From assembly GCA_903915225.1 (NCBI GenBank), contig CAIWSB010000012.1, positions 1 to 40,545 of the forward strand: DNA of 40,545 nt. The letters run 5' to 3'. Within the stretch, counting starts at the first letter, position 1, and every line of letters starts with the position of its first letter. Positions 15,945 through 24,787 of this stretch are shown here, piece after piece. The translations under genes were made by a program, and so were the position numbers. Origin of the DNA: an uncultured Candidatus Woesearchaeota archaeon. GTDB lineage: Archaea; Nanobdellota; Nanobdellia; Woesearchaeales; B29-G15. The notes under the pieces are model-generated. The model made no database searches and was not told the DNA's origin. It was given only the letters and a program-made list of their open reading frames with translations.

Positions 15945-16679
15945 TCACTTCTGCGACTTAAAGAACTCGACAGTGCCCCTCATCACTTGCAGCAAGGTTA
16001 GGTTTTTTAAGAAAATATGATCAGCCCCAATAATCTTTTCATAGCGGCAATTGGGAATTCTCTTAGCAATTATATCGGTGTTTTTTGGGTCGACCTTGCG
16101 GTCCAAATCCCCCTGATAAATTACGACTGGGCACTTGATTTTGGATGCAGCCTTTGGGACATTGTAGCGCGAGGCATCCTCATACAGTGAAAATGGGTAT
16201 TTGAGTTTGCCATCCATGAAAAAGCCATGTTTCTCCCACTCCTTAACATCAACTTTGGCCAGATGCGAGAGTGCCTCACCCAGATGGGTCGCTACGGGCG
16301 AGAGCAACGCAACTGCCCAAGGATTTTTGGCTTCAGATGCGGCCATTATTGCAGCAAGCCCACCAAGAGAAAACCCCAGAAACCCAACATGCCTGTGGGT
16401 CTTTTTCATTTGCCTATACGCGCGGGTTGCATCATCCTTAAGGTCTGTTGTGGAAATGTATTGGGGGTTAGGGTTCAATAACCTCTGGCTGTAGTAGGAA
16501 AAACGGAGTGTATCAATCCCAGCACGGTTGAGGCCTCGCTCCATTATCATGAATGAAGGGTCATTCATTGATGAGCCAAGCCCATGGCACATCACAATAG
16601 CATAGTCTGATTTGCCAGCTGATGAGTAAACGCCCTGCAGCTGCTGGCCTTTCGAGTTGGAGAATAGAACCTTTGCCAT
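15945..16679 (-). CDS. Alpha/beta-hydrolase
   Basis: A 244-residue serine hydrolase of the alpha/beta fold. MCHGLGSS (about 29-36) forms the oxyanion region, the nucleophile elbow is GFSLGG (about 100-105), the acid is in YQGDLDRKVDP (about 188-198) and the His in GADHIFL (about 219-225). No signal peptide. Related proteins are annotated as dienelactone hydrolase-like or as acyl esterases; the substrate is unknown. It follows the beta-CASP gene by 44 nt on the same strand and may be cotranscribed with it. Confidence 0.82.
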   Translation of the reverse strand: MAKVLFSNSKGQQLQGVYSSAGKSDYAIVMCHGLGSSMNDPSFMIMERGLNRAGIDTLRFSYYSQRLLNPNPQYISTTDLKDDATRAYRQMKKTHRHVGFLGFSLGGLAAIMAASEAKNPWAVALLSPVATHLGEALSHLAKVDVKEWEKHGFFMDGKLKYPFSLYEDASRYNVPKAASKIKCPVVIYQGDLDRKVDPKNTDIIAKRIPNCRYEKIIGADHIFLKNLTLLQVMRGTVEFFKSQK

Positions 16680-16723
16680 TTGAGCATAATAATAGGTATC
16701 TCCCTAAAAAGCTAACGGAGAAA

Positions 16724-18238
16724 TCAGTTGAGCTGGTATTCTTCGCCCTTCTGCATCACATGAACAATGTCCGGGCTGTAACCTGCCTTGATTATCTCGT
16801 CCCTTAACGCCCAACAAGCCGCTTTGTCTCCATGCTTGATATATATCCCCTTCGGAGGGTTGCGGCCATTATTGAATAAATGGTTGAGGTGCGCAAGCAT
16901 CTCAACACAGTCTGCATGCCCTGACAAGCCGCCCATCTCCATAACCTTGGCCTTCAGTTCAACCTCTTGATCAGTGAATGGTATCTTCGGCTGGCCCTTC
17001 TTCATCATGTCTGCACGTGTTCCAGGGGCGCAGTAGCCTGTCAGAAGCACAACGTTCCTGGGGTCTGAGATTGTTTGCTCAAGTATTGGTATTATCCTTC
17101 CCATGTCGCACATACCTGAGGAGGCAATCACTCCTATTGGTGTCTTACCCATTAACTCAGCTATTGTCTCAGCTGTCTCTTTTCCAGTCTTCTGGTGCAC
17201 AAGCTTCGGGAAGTAGAATGGATTATCATTGGCGCTCTGGAACTCTGCCATAGCCTGCCTGTTGAAATCCTCCTTGTGGGAGAGCATAATCCTCGCAACC
17301 TGATCTGCCATTGGGCTGCTGGAGTAGAATATCATATCATCTGGCAGCTGACCCTTCTGTTCAAGCTCGAAAAGGAAATTCCAAAGCATTTGTGTCCTCA
17401 TGATGCTAAATGCTGGGATCACAAGCACACCTTTGTTCTTTTCTGCTTCTCTTGCTGCTTCGGTGAGAGCTGTTAGTGACTCTTGCAGTGGCCTGTGGAT
17501 CCTATTGCCGTATGTGGCCTCAATCACAATGTAGTCAATCTGCTCATCAAAATCAGTGGTTGGAAACTTTACAAGTGGTATGTCCGCAACTGGATGCCCC
17601 AATATCTTGTAATCTGTCCTTCCAAGGTCATAGGCAAATAGAACGTTAATCTTCTTGCCGCCCTTGCTTATTTTGTACATAGTCTGGGCTGCACCGGGTA
17701 TGTGGCCGGCCTCATAGAACTTAATTGTGACGCCATCCCCTATCTCAATATCAGTCTCGTATGGGAATCCCGGCTCTTGCCCGTCAAGGGAGGCGAACAT
17801 TGCCATTGCTGCATTTACATCCTCACTTCTGAATTCAAATGGCTGCTTTGGCAAAGGCTGGCCCTTTTTAGGCCCGTATTGGAATGTTTTTCCAGCCACC
17901 ATCTTATTATGTATAAAAGGCCCGCTGGCCTCTTCTCTAAACTGTATCTTTGCAATGGCAGCTGTTTGATGAGTAGAATAGAATTTCCCGTTAAAACCCT
18001 TGGCAATCAATTCCAGGGTTCTGAGGATATGGTCGCCATGGCCATGGCCAAAGGTTGTGTTTTGTAAAGCCTTAATCTGCTCGGGTGTCAGGGGGAATGG
18101 CTTCTTTCCGTGCGTCATCTCGCTCCCTGCCTCGAAAAGGTAGGTTTCATCACCTACCATCACACGGAGCATTGAGCCAGCAACCTGCTCTGCAGCAACC
18201 TGTTCGACGATCCTAACAAGCCCGTTTTGGGTAACCAT
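16724..18238 (-). CDS. Beta-CASP metallo-beta-lactamase-fold ribonuclease-like protein
   Basis: A 504-residue protein. Metal-binding motif HGHGDH (about 64-69), a third His in EAGHIPGAAQ (about 193), Asp in FAYDLGR (about 215), the beta-CASP entry IEATYGNR (about 247), motif B SGHAD (about 450) and motif C KHGDK (about 478). These are the features of archaeal/bacterial beta-CASP nucleases (RNase J, aCPSF and relatives). No KH domains are present at the N-terminus, so it is not aCPSF1. An insertion of about 60 residues lies between the first two motifs. It most likely processes or degrades RNA. TATA box GTTTAAAAGC about 30 nt before the ATG; nearly leaderless. Confidence 0.82.
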   Translation of the reverse strand: MVTQNGLVRIVEQVAAEQVAGSMLRVMVGDETYLFEAGSEMTHGKKPFPLTPEQIKALQNTTFGHGHGDHILRTLELIAKGFNGKFYSTHQTAAIAKIQFREEASGPFIHNKMVAGKTFQYGPKKGQPLPKQPFEFRSEDVNAAMAMFASLDGQEPGFPYETDIEIGDGVTIKFYEAGHIPGAAQTMYKISKGGKKINVLFAYDLGRTDYKILGHPVADIPLVKFPTTDFDEQIDYIVIEATYGNRIHRPLQESLTALTEAAREAEKNKGVLVIPAFSIMRTQMLWNFLFELEQKGQLPDDMIFYSSSPMADQVARIMLSHKEDFNRQAMAEFQSANDNPFYFPKLVHQKTGKETAETIAELMGKTPIGVIASSGMCDMGRIIPILEQTISDPRNVVLLTGYCAPGTRADMMKKGQPKIPFTDQEVELKAKVMEMGGLSGHADCVEMLAHLNHLFNNGRNPPKGIYIKHGDKAACWALRDEIIKAGYSPDIVHVMQKGEEYQLN

Positions 18239-18420
18239 TGGGGGTAAGAAAATGTGATTGCTTTTAAACCTTTCGTTATTATACAGTAGTTACTAACCAA
18301 TCATACCGTCAAAAAGGCCTTACTTTGTTGTCGGAAAAATGAATGGTATGCCTTTGATTAAATTTCCACTTAAAAATATGTTGCATATTTTAACTATATA
18401 ATAGTAAATTATCCAATAGT

Positions 18421-18456
18421 TTTTTAAAAGAGCTCATTTTAAATCCAAACAGGGGG
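18421..18456 (+). promoter_or_regulatory. Promoter and G-run leader of array A
   Basis: TATA box TTTTTAAAAG at 18421-18430, then 27 nt from its centre to GGGGG at 18452-18456, then the GTG start at 18463. The G-run thus falls at the predicted 5' end of the mRNA and also acts as Shine-Dalgarno. The same layout occurs at five other places (21746, 22639, 24745, 26659, 34579). Confidence 0.6.
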
Positions 18457-18462
18457 ATTTAA

Positions 18463-19011
18463 GTGGAAGCTAAACGAATAGAGCGAAGTATATCGGAACT
18501 GGAGACATCTGTAGAGCCACCGGAGTTTCCCGCAATTCCAAGGTCGCTTTCAAACAAAATTGAGATTGTAGATGGCAGCAGAACTGCGATTTACACTGCT
18601 GAAATAAAGATAAGAGAAGAAAGCTATTATTATGGAATAATAACGGGATACATTTCCTTAGGAAGGTATGACCTGCTTGTTAATGCAAAAACTGAGCGGA
18701 AACTTGTGAGCATTTTTCCCTGGAAGGTAGAAATGAAACAGGTTCCTTATACTGAAGAGAAGCTCGTGTGGAATTACTTAACCCCTAACTATTGCACAAT
18801 TTTCAATTCAGATAAACCAGATCCAGAATACAGAAGAACACTGGCAGAGGGGATTCTTGGCAAATATAAAATTAAAGTGTCACCCGAACTCATCGCGCTA
18901 GCATTTGACCCAATTGAGCAGCAGATAGAGGAATGGTGCAAGAAATATAACGATATAGGTAAGAAGCGTGAAGAGATGATGACAATCAAAAGGGGGAAGA
19001 ACGGATGGTAA
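18463..19011 (+). CDS. ELM-family protein A1 (unknown function), first gene of array A
   Basis: A 182-residue protein, first of six tandem paralogs. I do not recognise the family; I name it after its C-terminal motif. A1 shows all the conserved parts: charged N-terminal helix (KRIERSISELETS, 4-16), NKIEIVDGSRTAIYTAEI (about 31-48), a Gly-rich strand pair leading to ISLGRYDLL, FPWKVE (where most have FPP), EKLVW, YRRTL, and the end motif SPELIALAFDPIEQQIEEW (139-157), followed by a basic tail. No signal peptide or membrane segment: cytoplasmic. It starts with GTG behind GGGGG. It overlaps A2 by 7 nt (ATGGTAA). Confidence 0.75.
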   Translation: MEAKRIERSISELETSVEPPEFPAIPRSLSNKIEIVDGSRTAIYTAEIKIREESYYYGIITGYISLGRYDLLVNAKTERKLVSIFPWKVEMKQVPYTEEKLVWNYLTPNYCTIFNSDKPDPEYRRTLAEGILGKYKIKVSPELIALAFDPIEQQIEEWCKKYNDIGKKREEMMTIKRGKNGW

Positions 19012-19508
19012 AGATTGAGAGGAGTATATCTGAACTAGAGCAAAGCATAAAGATGCCAGACCTGCCGCAGTCCATATCAAACTCAATTGAGGTTGTTGAT
19101 GGGAGCATATCTGCGGTTTACAGGGGAACATTTTCCAATTTTCAGCCAGTCTCAGGCCAGACTAGGGGGAGTATCTCTTATATCAATGGAACGGTTAAGC
19201 TTGAGAAATTTGCCCGCGAGAACCAAACAAGAAAAGAGAAGAGAATGGCTAAGCTTTTCCCTCCCAGATTCGAATATAAAACCGTCCAAACCCTTTCTGA
19301 AAAAAGAGTATGGCAACAGAACATTTATCAGATTCTGTTTAGTAACGGCAACCCAGAATTATCTTACCGTGCAATCCTGCAACGTGAAATTACCTTATCT
19401 TCCCAGGTGAAAGTTTCAAACGAGCTCATGGAATTGGTCTTTGGGCCGCTGGACAAGCAAATCCAGAATTGGTACAAGCAGAGGGAGGAGCTGCTCACTC
19501 CGAAATAA
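19005..19508 (+). CDS. ELM-family protein A2
   Basis: A 167-residue member of the array. N-terminal helix KIERSISELEQSI, then NSIEVVDGSISAVYRGTF, a Gly-rich hairpin, LFPPRFEYKTV, EKRVW, SYRAIL and the end motif SNELMELVFGPLDKQIQNWY. Its start codon lies inside the last codons of A1, so translation is coupled. It is followed by A3 after one base. Function unknown; soluble. Confidence 0.75.
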   Translation: MVKIERSISELEQSIKMPDLPQSISNSIEVVDGSISAVYRGTFSNFQPVSGQTRGSISYINGTVKLEKFARENQTRKEKRMAKLFPPRFEYKTVQTLSEKRVWQQNIYQILFSNGNPELSYRAILQREITLSSQVKVSNELMELVFGPLDKQIQNWYKQREELLTPK

Positions 19509-19509
19509 G

Positions 19510-20064
19510 ATGGAAACAAAAATCGAGAGGAAAATAGAGGACCTGGAGCAGAAGATAGTCACACCGCAACCTCCCACCAAGCCATCAGATAGTGTAATCC
19601 CATCAATGTTTTCCAACAGGATTGAAGTGACGGACGGAAGCATAACTGCAATCTACATTGGCATGTTTTCCCATCTGAATTACTTCAATAATAGGGATGA
19701 AAGTAATCGCCACAAGAGAAGAATATCAATATGGGGCAAAGCTAAATTAGTTCGTTTAGAGATCTGTCCAAAGACCGAAACTATCCAAAAGCTCACAAGC
19801 ATTGTCCCACCAAGGATAGAGAAGGAATACAAGAATTCCCTTGGTGAGAAGCAACTCTGGGAAGCCAAATTAGGGGGATATCCTGATTTAAACATTAATG
19901 GATCTACCCGCCTGAATTACAGAAAACAGCTTCAGGAGAAAATTGCCAAGAAATACTATGTAAAAGTCAGTGACGAGCTCATGTCCCAGGTTTTCAACCC
20001 ATTGGACCAAAAGCTTGTTGATTGGTACAAGTCCGAAAATGCAAGAATGGGGTGGAACCTGTAA
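19510..20064 (+). CDS. ELM-family protein A3
   Basis: A 184-residue member. The start is set at 19510 (METKIERKIEDLEQ) because it aligns with the starts of A4, A5 and A6 (METKxE) and directly follows the A2 stop; an open frame extends 69 nt further upstream but overlaps A2. Conserved parts: NRIEVTDGSITAIYIGMF, VPPRIEKEY (FPP varied to VPP), EKQLW, NYRKQL, and SDELMSQVFNPLDQKLVDWY. The stop overlaps the next ATG by one base (TAATG). Confidence 0.75.
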   Translation: METKIERKIEDLEQKIVTPQPPTKPSDSVIPSMFSNRIEVTDGSITAIYIGMFSHLNYFNNRDESNRHKRRISIWGKAKLVRLEICPKTETIQKLTSIVPPRIEKEYKNSLGEKQLWEAKLGGYPDLNINGSTRLNYRKQLQEKIAKKYYVKVSDELMSQVFNPLDQKLVDWYKSENARMGWNL

Positions 20065-20612
20065 TGGAAACAAAGGTTGAGAGGAAAATCTCAGATCTGG
20101 AGCATAAGGCATCTAGTCCCGAGACTCAATATATTCCAACTCTGCCCGCTGAAATGAGGAACAAGGTGGAGATAACAGATGGCAGCATAACCGCCATTTA
20201 CATTGGACGATTTTATTCTTTTTACTATGGAAAGGACAGACGTTTAATGGATGGAGTAATGAAAGATGTGTCTCATGTTAGTGCAACTGTCTCTTTGTCT
20301 AGATATGAATTATCACCATACACACAAACCAAAAAAAAGCTTGTGAGGGTGTTCCCTCCCAGATATGAGAGGGAAAATGTCCCGATGGTGCGTGAGAAGC
20401 TCCTTTGGAGAATCAAAAAGTGGTTTTACGATGAAATTCCATTGTTTACTGGCGGAGTAAGCACCTCATACCGAACCGTCTTAAAGGAAAAAATAGAGAG
20501 AAAACACAAGGTTGTTGTCACAGACGAGCTAATGGAGATGGTCTTCGGGCCACTCGAAAAGCAGGTTGCTAATTGGTTCAGTTGTGTGAATGATTCAACA
20601 AAGGTTAAATAA
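20064..20612 (+). CDS. ELM-family protein A4
   Basis: A 182-residue member starting METKVERKISDLEHK at 20064, overlapping A3 by one base (TAATG). Conserved parts: NKVEITDGSITAIYIGRF, VSLSRYELSPYTQTKKKLV, RVFPPRYERENVP, EKLLW, SYRTVL and TDELMEMVFGPLEKQVANW. It is the closest relative of A5; both share SRYEL-PYT-T-K-LVR and ELMEMVFGPL, suggesting a recent duplication. Two bases separate it from A5. Confidence 0.75.
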   Translation: METKVERKISDLEHKASSPETQYIPTLPAEMRNKVEITDGSITAIYIGRFYSFYYGKDRRLMDGVMKDVSHVSATVSLSRYELSPYTQTKKKLVRVFPPRYERENVPMVREKLLWRIKKWFYDEIPLFTGGVSTSYRTVLKEKIERKHKVVVTDELMEMVFGPLEKQVANWFSCVNDSTKVK

Positions 20613-20614
20613 AA

Positions 20615-21136
20615 ATGGAAACCAAGGTTGAGAAGAAAATATCTGAACTTGAGAGAAAGACTATTTCCCTCAGGGCCTCACTTCCACACAATTTTGAGAA
20701 CAAGGTAGAGGTTACTGATGGGAGCGTGACTGCCATTTACATAGGAAGCTTGTATTTTGTAAAGCCAAAAAAGGTGGAAGACAGAATATATGTGTCTGGC
20801 GGCATCTCACTTTCCAGATATGAATTAATCCCATATACACGAACTACCAAAAGACTTGTCAGAATATTTCCCCCCGAGTATGAGAGAAAAACTACCCCGA
20901 TGCTCCGCGAGAAGCACCTTTGGGAGACGTTTGAGTACTTTTCCCCTAGTAATTATTCTCAACTATATACTAATGGGGTACCTAATGAGAAGTGCCGGGC
21001 TGCTATTAAGGAAAAAACAGAACGAAAGCACAAAGTCATTGTATCAGATGAGCTCATGGAAATGGTCTTCGGGCCCCTGGACAAGCAGATTGCCGATTGG
21101 TACCAAAAGGTAACTGAGCCGCAGAGGGTGAAATAA
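20615..21136 (+). CDS. ELM-family protein A5
   Basis: A 173-residue member, METKVEKKISELERKTISLR and onward. NKVEVTDGSVTAIYIGSLYF, ISLSRYELIPYTRTTKRLVR, IFPPEYERKTTP, EKHLW, then SDELMEMVFGPLDKQIADWY. Very similar to A4 outside the Gly-rich hairpin, which varies in length between members. Followed by A6 after 2 nt. Confidence 0.75.
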   Translation: METKVEKKISELERKTISLRASLPHNFENKVEVTDGSVTAIYIGSLYFVKPKKVEDRIYVSGGISLSRYELIPYTRTTKRLVRIFPPEYERKTTPMLREKHLWETFEYFSPSNYSQLYTNGVPNEKCRAAIKEKTERKHKVIVSDELMEMVFGPLDKQIADWYQKVTEPQRVK

Positions 21137-21138
21137 TC

Positions 21139-21687
21139 ATGGAAACAAAGATTGAGAAGAAAATAAGCGAACTCGAGCAGTCGGTGGTTATACCTGAAAG
21201 GCCAAAACTCCCAACTGAAATCAAGAATCTTATCGAAGTCACAGATGGGAGCGTAACTGCATTTTATTGCGGGAAAATCATTGGGCTTGCTGAAAGCACC
21301 AATCCATATAGCCCTGAAAGAATTTCAATCACTGCAACCTCGGTAGAGCTTACTAGGCTTGAGAGGAGTGTAACCAGTGAAGTGCAGAGGTATATACACC
21401 TATTCCCTCCCAGATTAGAGAAGAAGACCATTCAAAGGGAAGAGATGAAAAATCTCTGGGCTAGCCAATATTCATGGAACACGCCTTTGCTGATCCAGGA
21501 GAATGGTAGCGGTAGACTACAATACCGGGCTGAACTGGCAAAGAAGATACTTTCCGAGCATAAGATAAAGGTCACACAGGAACTGATGAACCTGGTCTTT
21601 GACCCATTAAACAGGCAAATTGAGGATTGGTATCTAGCAGTACAGGATTGGAAAAGGGAAAAAGAGGAATTGATGAGCCTCAAGTAA
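21139..21687 (+). CDS. ELM-family protein A6, last gene of array A
   Basis: A 182-residue member, METKIEKKISELEQSV and onward. NLIEVTDGSVTAFYCGKI, VELTRLERS, LFPPRLEKKT, NLWAS, QYRAEL, TQELMNLVFDPLNRQIEDWY and a charged tail. The array ends here; about 100 nt later the promoter of the lipoprotein gene follows. Function unknown. Confidence 0.75.
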   Translation: METKIEKKISELEQSVVIPERPKLPTEIKNLIEVTDGSVTAFYCGKIIGLAESTNPYSPERISITATSVELTRLERSVTSEVQRYIHLFPPRLEKKTIQREEMKNLWASQYSWNTPLLIQENGSGRLQYRAELAKKILSEHKIKVTQELMNLVFDPLNRQIEDWYLAVQDWKREKEELMSLK

Positions 21688-21745
21688 GCTGTATCCCAAT
21701 AAGCCTATTTTCTTTACTTTTATATAGTGGTGAAGAATAAAAAAA

Positions 21746-21783
21746 TTTATATATTCCAACCTCAATTCTAACCCAATTGGGGG
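21746..21783 (+). promoter_or_regulatory. Promoter and G-run leader of the lipoprotein gene
   Basis: TATA box TTTATATATT at 21746-21755 and GGGGG at 21779-21783, 29 nt from box centre, then TGTTAAT and the ATG at 21791. Same arrangement as in front of array A. Confidence 0.6.
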
Positions 21784-21790
21784 TGTTAAT

Positions 21791-22597
21791 ATGATTAAGA
21801 AAATATTAGCTTCGGCTATAGTTGCAGGGGGATTGCTTTTAGGGGGATGCACGTTTTTTTATGTTGAGCCGCCTCATTTTGCACCGGGGTATGGACCATA
21901 TGAAAACAAGGGCACGATAGGTATGCTCCCGAAAGCAGACAAGGAAGATGGGTTTGAGTTCTCAGCAGGAATCGCAGAAGATGGGGCGCTCCAGCTCTAC
22001 CTAACAAATGCCTATGACGGAAAGGTCAATGTTTATGAGGAAACCAGCAATGGTGCTTTCAATCTTGAAAGTGTCCTGACAACATTCCCACTGCAGCACG
22101 GCCATGAGGGCGTTGCTGCAGCTAGATGGGATTGGGACAAAGACGGCCAGATTGACTTCCTCAGAATGACTACCAATAACGGCAACGTGGTGCTTTACCG
22201 AAACCTGGGCGATGGAACTTACCAAGGGATTTACAACGGGCATCCATTGGTTGTTGCAAACCTGCCAAGCCAGCCATGGGATAGCCCAGTAGCAATGGAT
22301 GTTGCTGATTGGACATATCGTGGAGTTGCTGACTTTATCTTTGTGGCGGTGAGGCAGCCAGTATGCTGCAAAGGCATTGAACCTTCTGAGCCAATTGCCA
22401 ATGTCAAGCTCTACAAGAACGATGGGAACGGCAAACTCACTTATAGCGGGATAATAGCATCCTTCCCGCTGCCTGACATCAACACAAAGTTTGAGATTGC
22501 TGCTGTTGATAGGGACGGTGACCGCGACATAGACCTGCTGGTGAAGTTTGCGGACCAAGAGGATGTAATCCTGCTGGAGAACGTGAGCATACCCTAA
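21791..22597 (+). CDS. FG-GAP/VCBS-like secreted lipoprotein
   Basis: A 268-residue protein with lipoprotein signal peptide (MIKKILASAIVAGGLLLGGC, Cys at 20). The mature part has repeat blades of the FG-GAP/VCBS type with Ca-binding-like loops: DWDKDGQIDFLRM (about 115-127), DVADWTYRGVADFIFV and DRDGDRDIDLLVKF (near the end). Such proteins form small beta-propellers outside the cell, anchored to the membrane by lipid. Paralog of 32880-33695, with the same blade order (IDFLR..NGNVVLYRNLGDG versus VDFLR..KNIVLWRNLGNG). It lies directly after array A and before the MopE-like gene. Ligand unknown. Confidence 0.8.
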   Translation: MIKKILASAIVAGGLLLGGCTFFYVEPPHFAPGYGPYENKGTIGMLPKADKEDGFEFSAGIAEDGALQLYLTNAYDGKVNVYEETSNGAFNLESVLTTFPLQHGHEGVAAARWDWDKDGQIDFLRMTTNNGNVVLYRNLGDGTYQGIYNGHPLVVANLPSQPWDSPVAMDVADWTYRGVADFIFVAVRQPVCCKGIEPSEPIANVKLYKNDGNGKLTYSGIIASFPLPDINTKFEIAAVDRDGDRDIDLLVKFADQEDVILLENVSIP

Positions 22598-22638
22598 CCA
22601 AATAATCACCTCAATTTGTACCATTGCTGAAGGGCAAC

Positions 22639-22674
22639 ATTTATATTGAGGTTTACATTCATCGCTCTGGGGGG
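22639..22674 (+). promoter_or_regulatory. Promoter and G-run leader of the MopE-like gene
   Basis: TATA box ATTTATATTG at 22639-22648, GGGGGG at 22669-22674, then ATTTTT and the ATG at 22681. This leader decides the start: the open frame continues upstream to a TTG, but that lies before the TATA box. Confidence 0.6.
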
Positions 22675-22680
22675 ATTTTT

Positions 22681-24561
22681 ATGGCTAAACTTAGACTATT
22701 TGTACCTGTATTTATTGCACTTATTATTATACTATTACCTGCCATTAAGGCAGAAATATTCCCTGGCTGCGATGACGGAATCATGAACGGTGACGAAACC
22801 GGAATTGACTGCGGTGGTTCATGTGTGACTGCAGATCCAGAATTGTGTAATGGTATCGATGACAACCATGACTGTGCCATTGATGAGGGCCTGTTCTTAA
22901 CCTACTATCTGGATTCAGATGGCGACGGGTTTGGCAACTCAGCAATATCCACAATCGCTTGTTCGCAGCCTTTGGGTGCTGTTTTAGACAACACAGATTG
23001 TGATGATACAAACCCAAAGGTCTTCCCAGGCAACCAAGAAGTATGCAATTCTATTGATGACAATTGCGATAGCCAGATTGATGAGGGCGTAAAGGGAACA
23101 TATTTCAGGGATTTCGATGGGGACGGTTTTGGTAACCCAAGCGCATCAATAAGCTCATGCTCAAAACCCGCAGATTATGTTATTGACAATGCTGACTGCG
23201 ACGACTTAAAGGTCAACGTCCACCCTGGTGCCCAAGAACTCTGCGATGGCAAAGACAACGATTGTGATGGATTAACAGATGGTCAAGAAGGATTAACGCG
23301 CCAGTGCGGCACATCAGACTTAGCCGCATGCACATTCGGCACTGAAACCTGCAATGATGCTGGATCTTGGGTTGGATGCACAGCAGTTATGCCACAGGAA
23401 GATATTCCTGACAACGGCATTGATGAGAACTGCGATGGCGTTGACCAGCACTGTGAAATTGTTCAGCTATCGGGCGATTACAACACAAGAAGGGTTCCCC
23501 TTCAGGTAAACTGCGATTTGCAATACAAATCTATTCAATATTCAATAAATAACAAGCGGTTCATACCAGCATGCCCTAGGTGCAAGCAGTACAACGGGCA
23601 AATCACACCAGCAGAGGGCCAAAATAGCCTGACAGTTCTTATCCAGGGTTACAATGACCAAACCCATTCATACCCCGTGATGGAGTTTTTCGTGGACTCA
23701 ATCAAACCCACAATAATTAAAGTTGCCCCCAGCAGCGGTTATACAGATGGAGTTTTTACTGTCACATATTCAGAAGATAATCTGAAAACAGCCACGCTGT
23801 TCTATCGCGGGGTGGGTGGCGATTGGAAGCAGGAACTCCCAAGAGAGGATTGTCCAAAGGGTAAAAACAAAATCTGCCAAATCAAAGGAGATAATCTAGT
23901 TGATGGCATGGATTATGAATACTACTTCACTCTTGAAGATGTTGCAGGAAATAAGGCCCAGTCAAGGATATTTATGGTCAAGGCGGATGTGATCATCCCA
24001 GAGCTGATTATAGCCACACCATTCAACGGGGTTTACAGCACACAGGCTGTCCTCTTTGATTTGCTTTCAACAGAGAAGGGCATAATTGGATATATTGAGA
24101 ATGGGATTAAACCAAAGGAAGTCAAACTCTGCCAAAACTGTGCAGCGTTCAAGAAAAATGTGAACATGCAGGCTGGCTGGCATGACATAACACTGTTTGC
24201 CAGGGATAATGTTGGTCACATGGACACTGAAAACGTCAAGTTCTTGGTGGATTTCACAAAGCCCACAATCATATCATTAGATCCAACAAAGGGTTTTGCG
24301 AGTGGGGCATTCAATGTGAAGTACACAGAGATAAACTGCAACAAAATAAAAATCAGCATCATTGGCCACGGCCAAATTAGCATCAATAGGCAGGGCCACG
24401 AGGCCAGTCAGGATTTTGCCTGTGCATCAGGCCAAAATATTGTCGCAAGCCTGAATATGGATCTTTCTAGCTTCAAAGGCGAGAAGATTGATTACACGGT
24501 TACAATCAGTGATGCTGCTGGCAACTCTGCATCAAAGACTGCCAAGGGGTTAACAGTCTAA
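22681..24561 (+). CDS. Secreted MopE-like Asp/Cys-rich repeat protein
   Basis: A 626-residue protein with signal peptide (about 1-25, ending PAIKAE). Residues about 30-260 hold Cys- and Asp-rich repeats of the MopE type: NGIDDNHDCAIDEG, DSDGDGFGNS, DCDDTNPKVFPGNQEVCNSI, DDNCDSQIDEG, DFDGDGFGNPSASISSC, DCDDLKVNVHPGAQELCDGK, DNDCDGLTDG and a final degenerate unit ENCDGVD. MopE from Methylococcus binds copper; for most relatives only calcium or metal binding is inferred. The rest (about 270-626) looks like three Ig-like or cadherin-like domains, each opened by a KPTII segment (IKPTIIKVAPSSGY, TKPTIISLDPTKGF), with paired Cys (CPRC, CQNC). No C-terminal membrane anchor is visible. It is probably an extracellular, metal- or calcium-binding surface protein. 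Confidence 0.8.
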   Translation: MAKLRLFVPVFIALIIILLPAIKAEIFPGCDDGIMNGDETGIDCGGSCVTADPELCNGIDDNHDCAIDEGLFLTYYLDSDGDGFGNSAISTIACSQPLGAVLDNTDCDDTNPKVFPGNQEVCNSIDDNCDSQIDEGVKGTYFRDFDGDGFGNPSASISSCSKPADYVIDNADCDDLKVNVHPGAQELCDGKDNDCDGLTDGQEGLTRQCGTSDLAACTFGTETCNDAGSWVGCTAVMPQEDIPDNGIDENCDGVDQHCEIVQLSGDYNTRRVPLQVNCDLQYKSIQYSINNKRFIPACPRCKQYNGQITPAEGQNSLTVLIQGYNDQTHSYPVMEFFVDSIKPTIIKVAPSSGYTDGVFTVTYSEDNLKTATLFYRGVGGDWKQELPREDCPKGKNKICQIKGDNLVDGMDYEYYFTLEDVAGNKAQSRIFMVKADVIIPELIIATPFNGVYSTQAVLFDLLSTEKGIIGYIENGIKPKEVKLCQNCAAFKKNVNMQAGWHDITLFARDNVGHMDTENVKFLVDFTKPTIISLDPTKGFASGAFNVKYTEINCNKIKISIIGHGQISINRQGHEASQDFACASGQNIVASLNMDLSSFKGEKIDYTVTISDAAGNSASKTAKGLTV

Positions 24562-24744
24562 ATCCTTGGCGGGCAAGCATAGCTTTCGTCATCTTGCGGG
24601 ATATCTTTGCACCAAAAGCCTTACTGATAGCCTCCAGTTGGGACAAAGGATTGCCCAAAAATCTTCTGATTTTTACTACCTAATGGACATTAATTACTAC
24701 AATTAAGCACACAATCAGTGAAATTTTTATGCAGGATGGAGCAA

Positions 24745-24779
24745 GCTATATAAGTTTAATTCCATTCTCAAAATTGGGG
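24745..24779 (+). promoter_or_regulatory. Promoter and G-run leader of acetyl-CoA synthetase
   Basis: TATA box GCTATATAAG at 24745-24754, GGGG at 24776-24779, then TGAATGTT and ATG at 24788. Same layout as the array leaders. Confidence 0.6.
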
Positions 24780-24787
24780 TGAATGTT

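Noticed and set aside
18463-21687. CRISPR-like or noncoding tandem repeat
   Set aside because: Repetition is at protein level with diverged DNA and intact frames, not short identical repeats with spacers.
22624-22680. TTG start of the MopE-like gene further upstream
   Set aside because: It would lie before the TATA box and place 19 residues before a normal signal peptide.
24562-24700. Minus-strand stretch reading LSQLEAISKAFGAKISRKMT
   Set aside because: It looks protein-like for about 35 codons but has an upstream stop, no start codon or promoter, and runs into the end of the MopE-like gene. It may be an old remnant; I do not call a gene.
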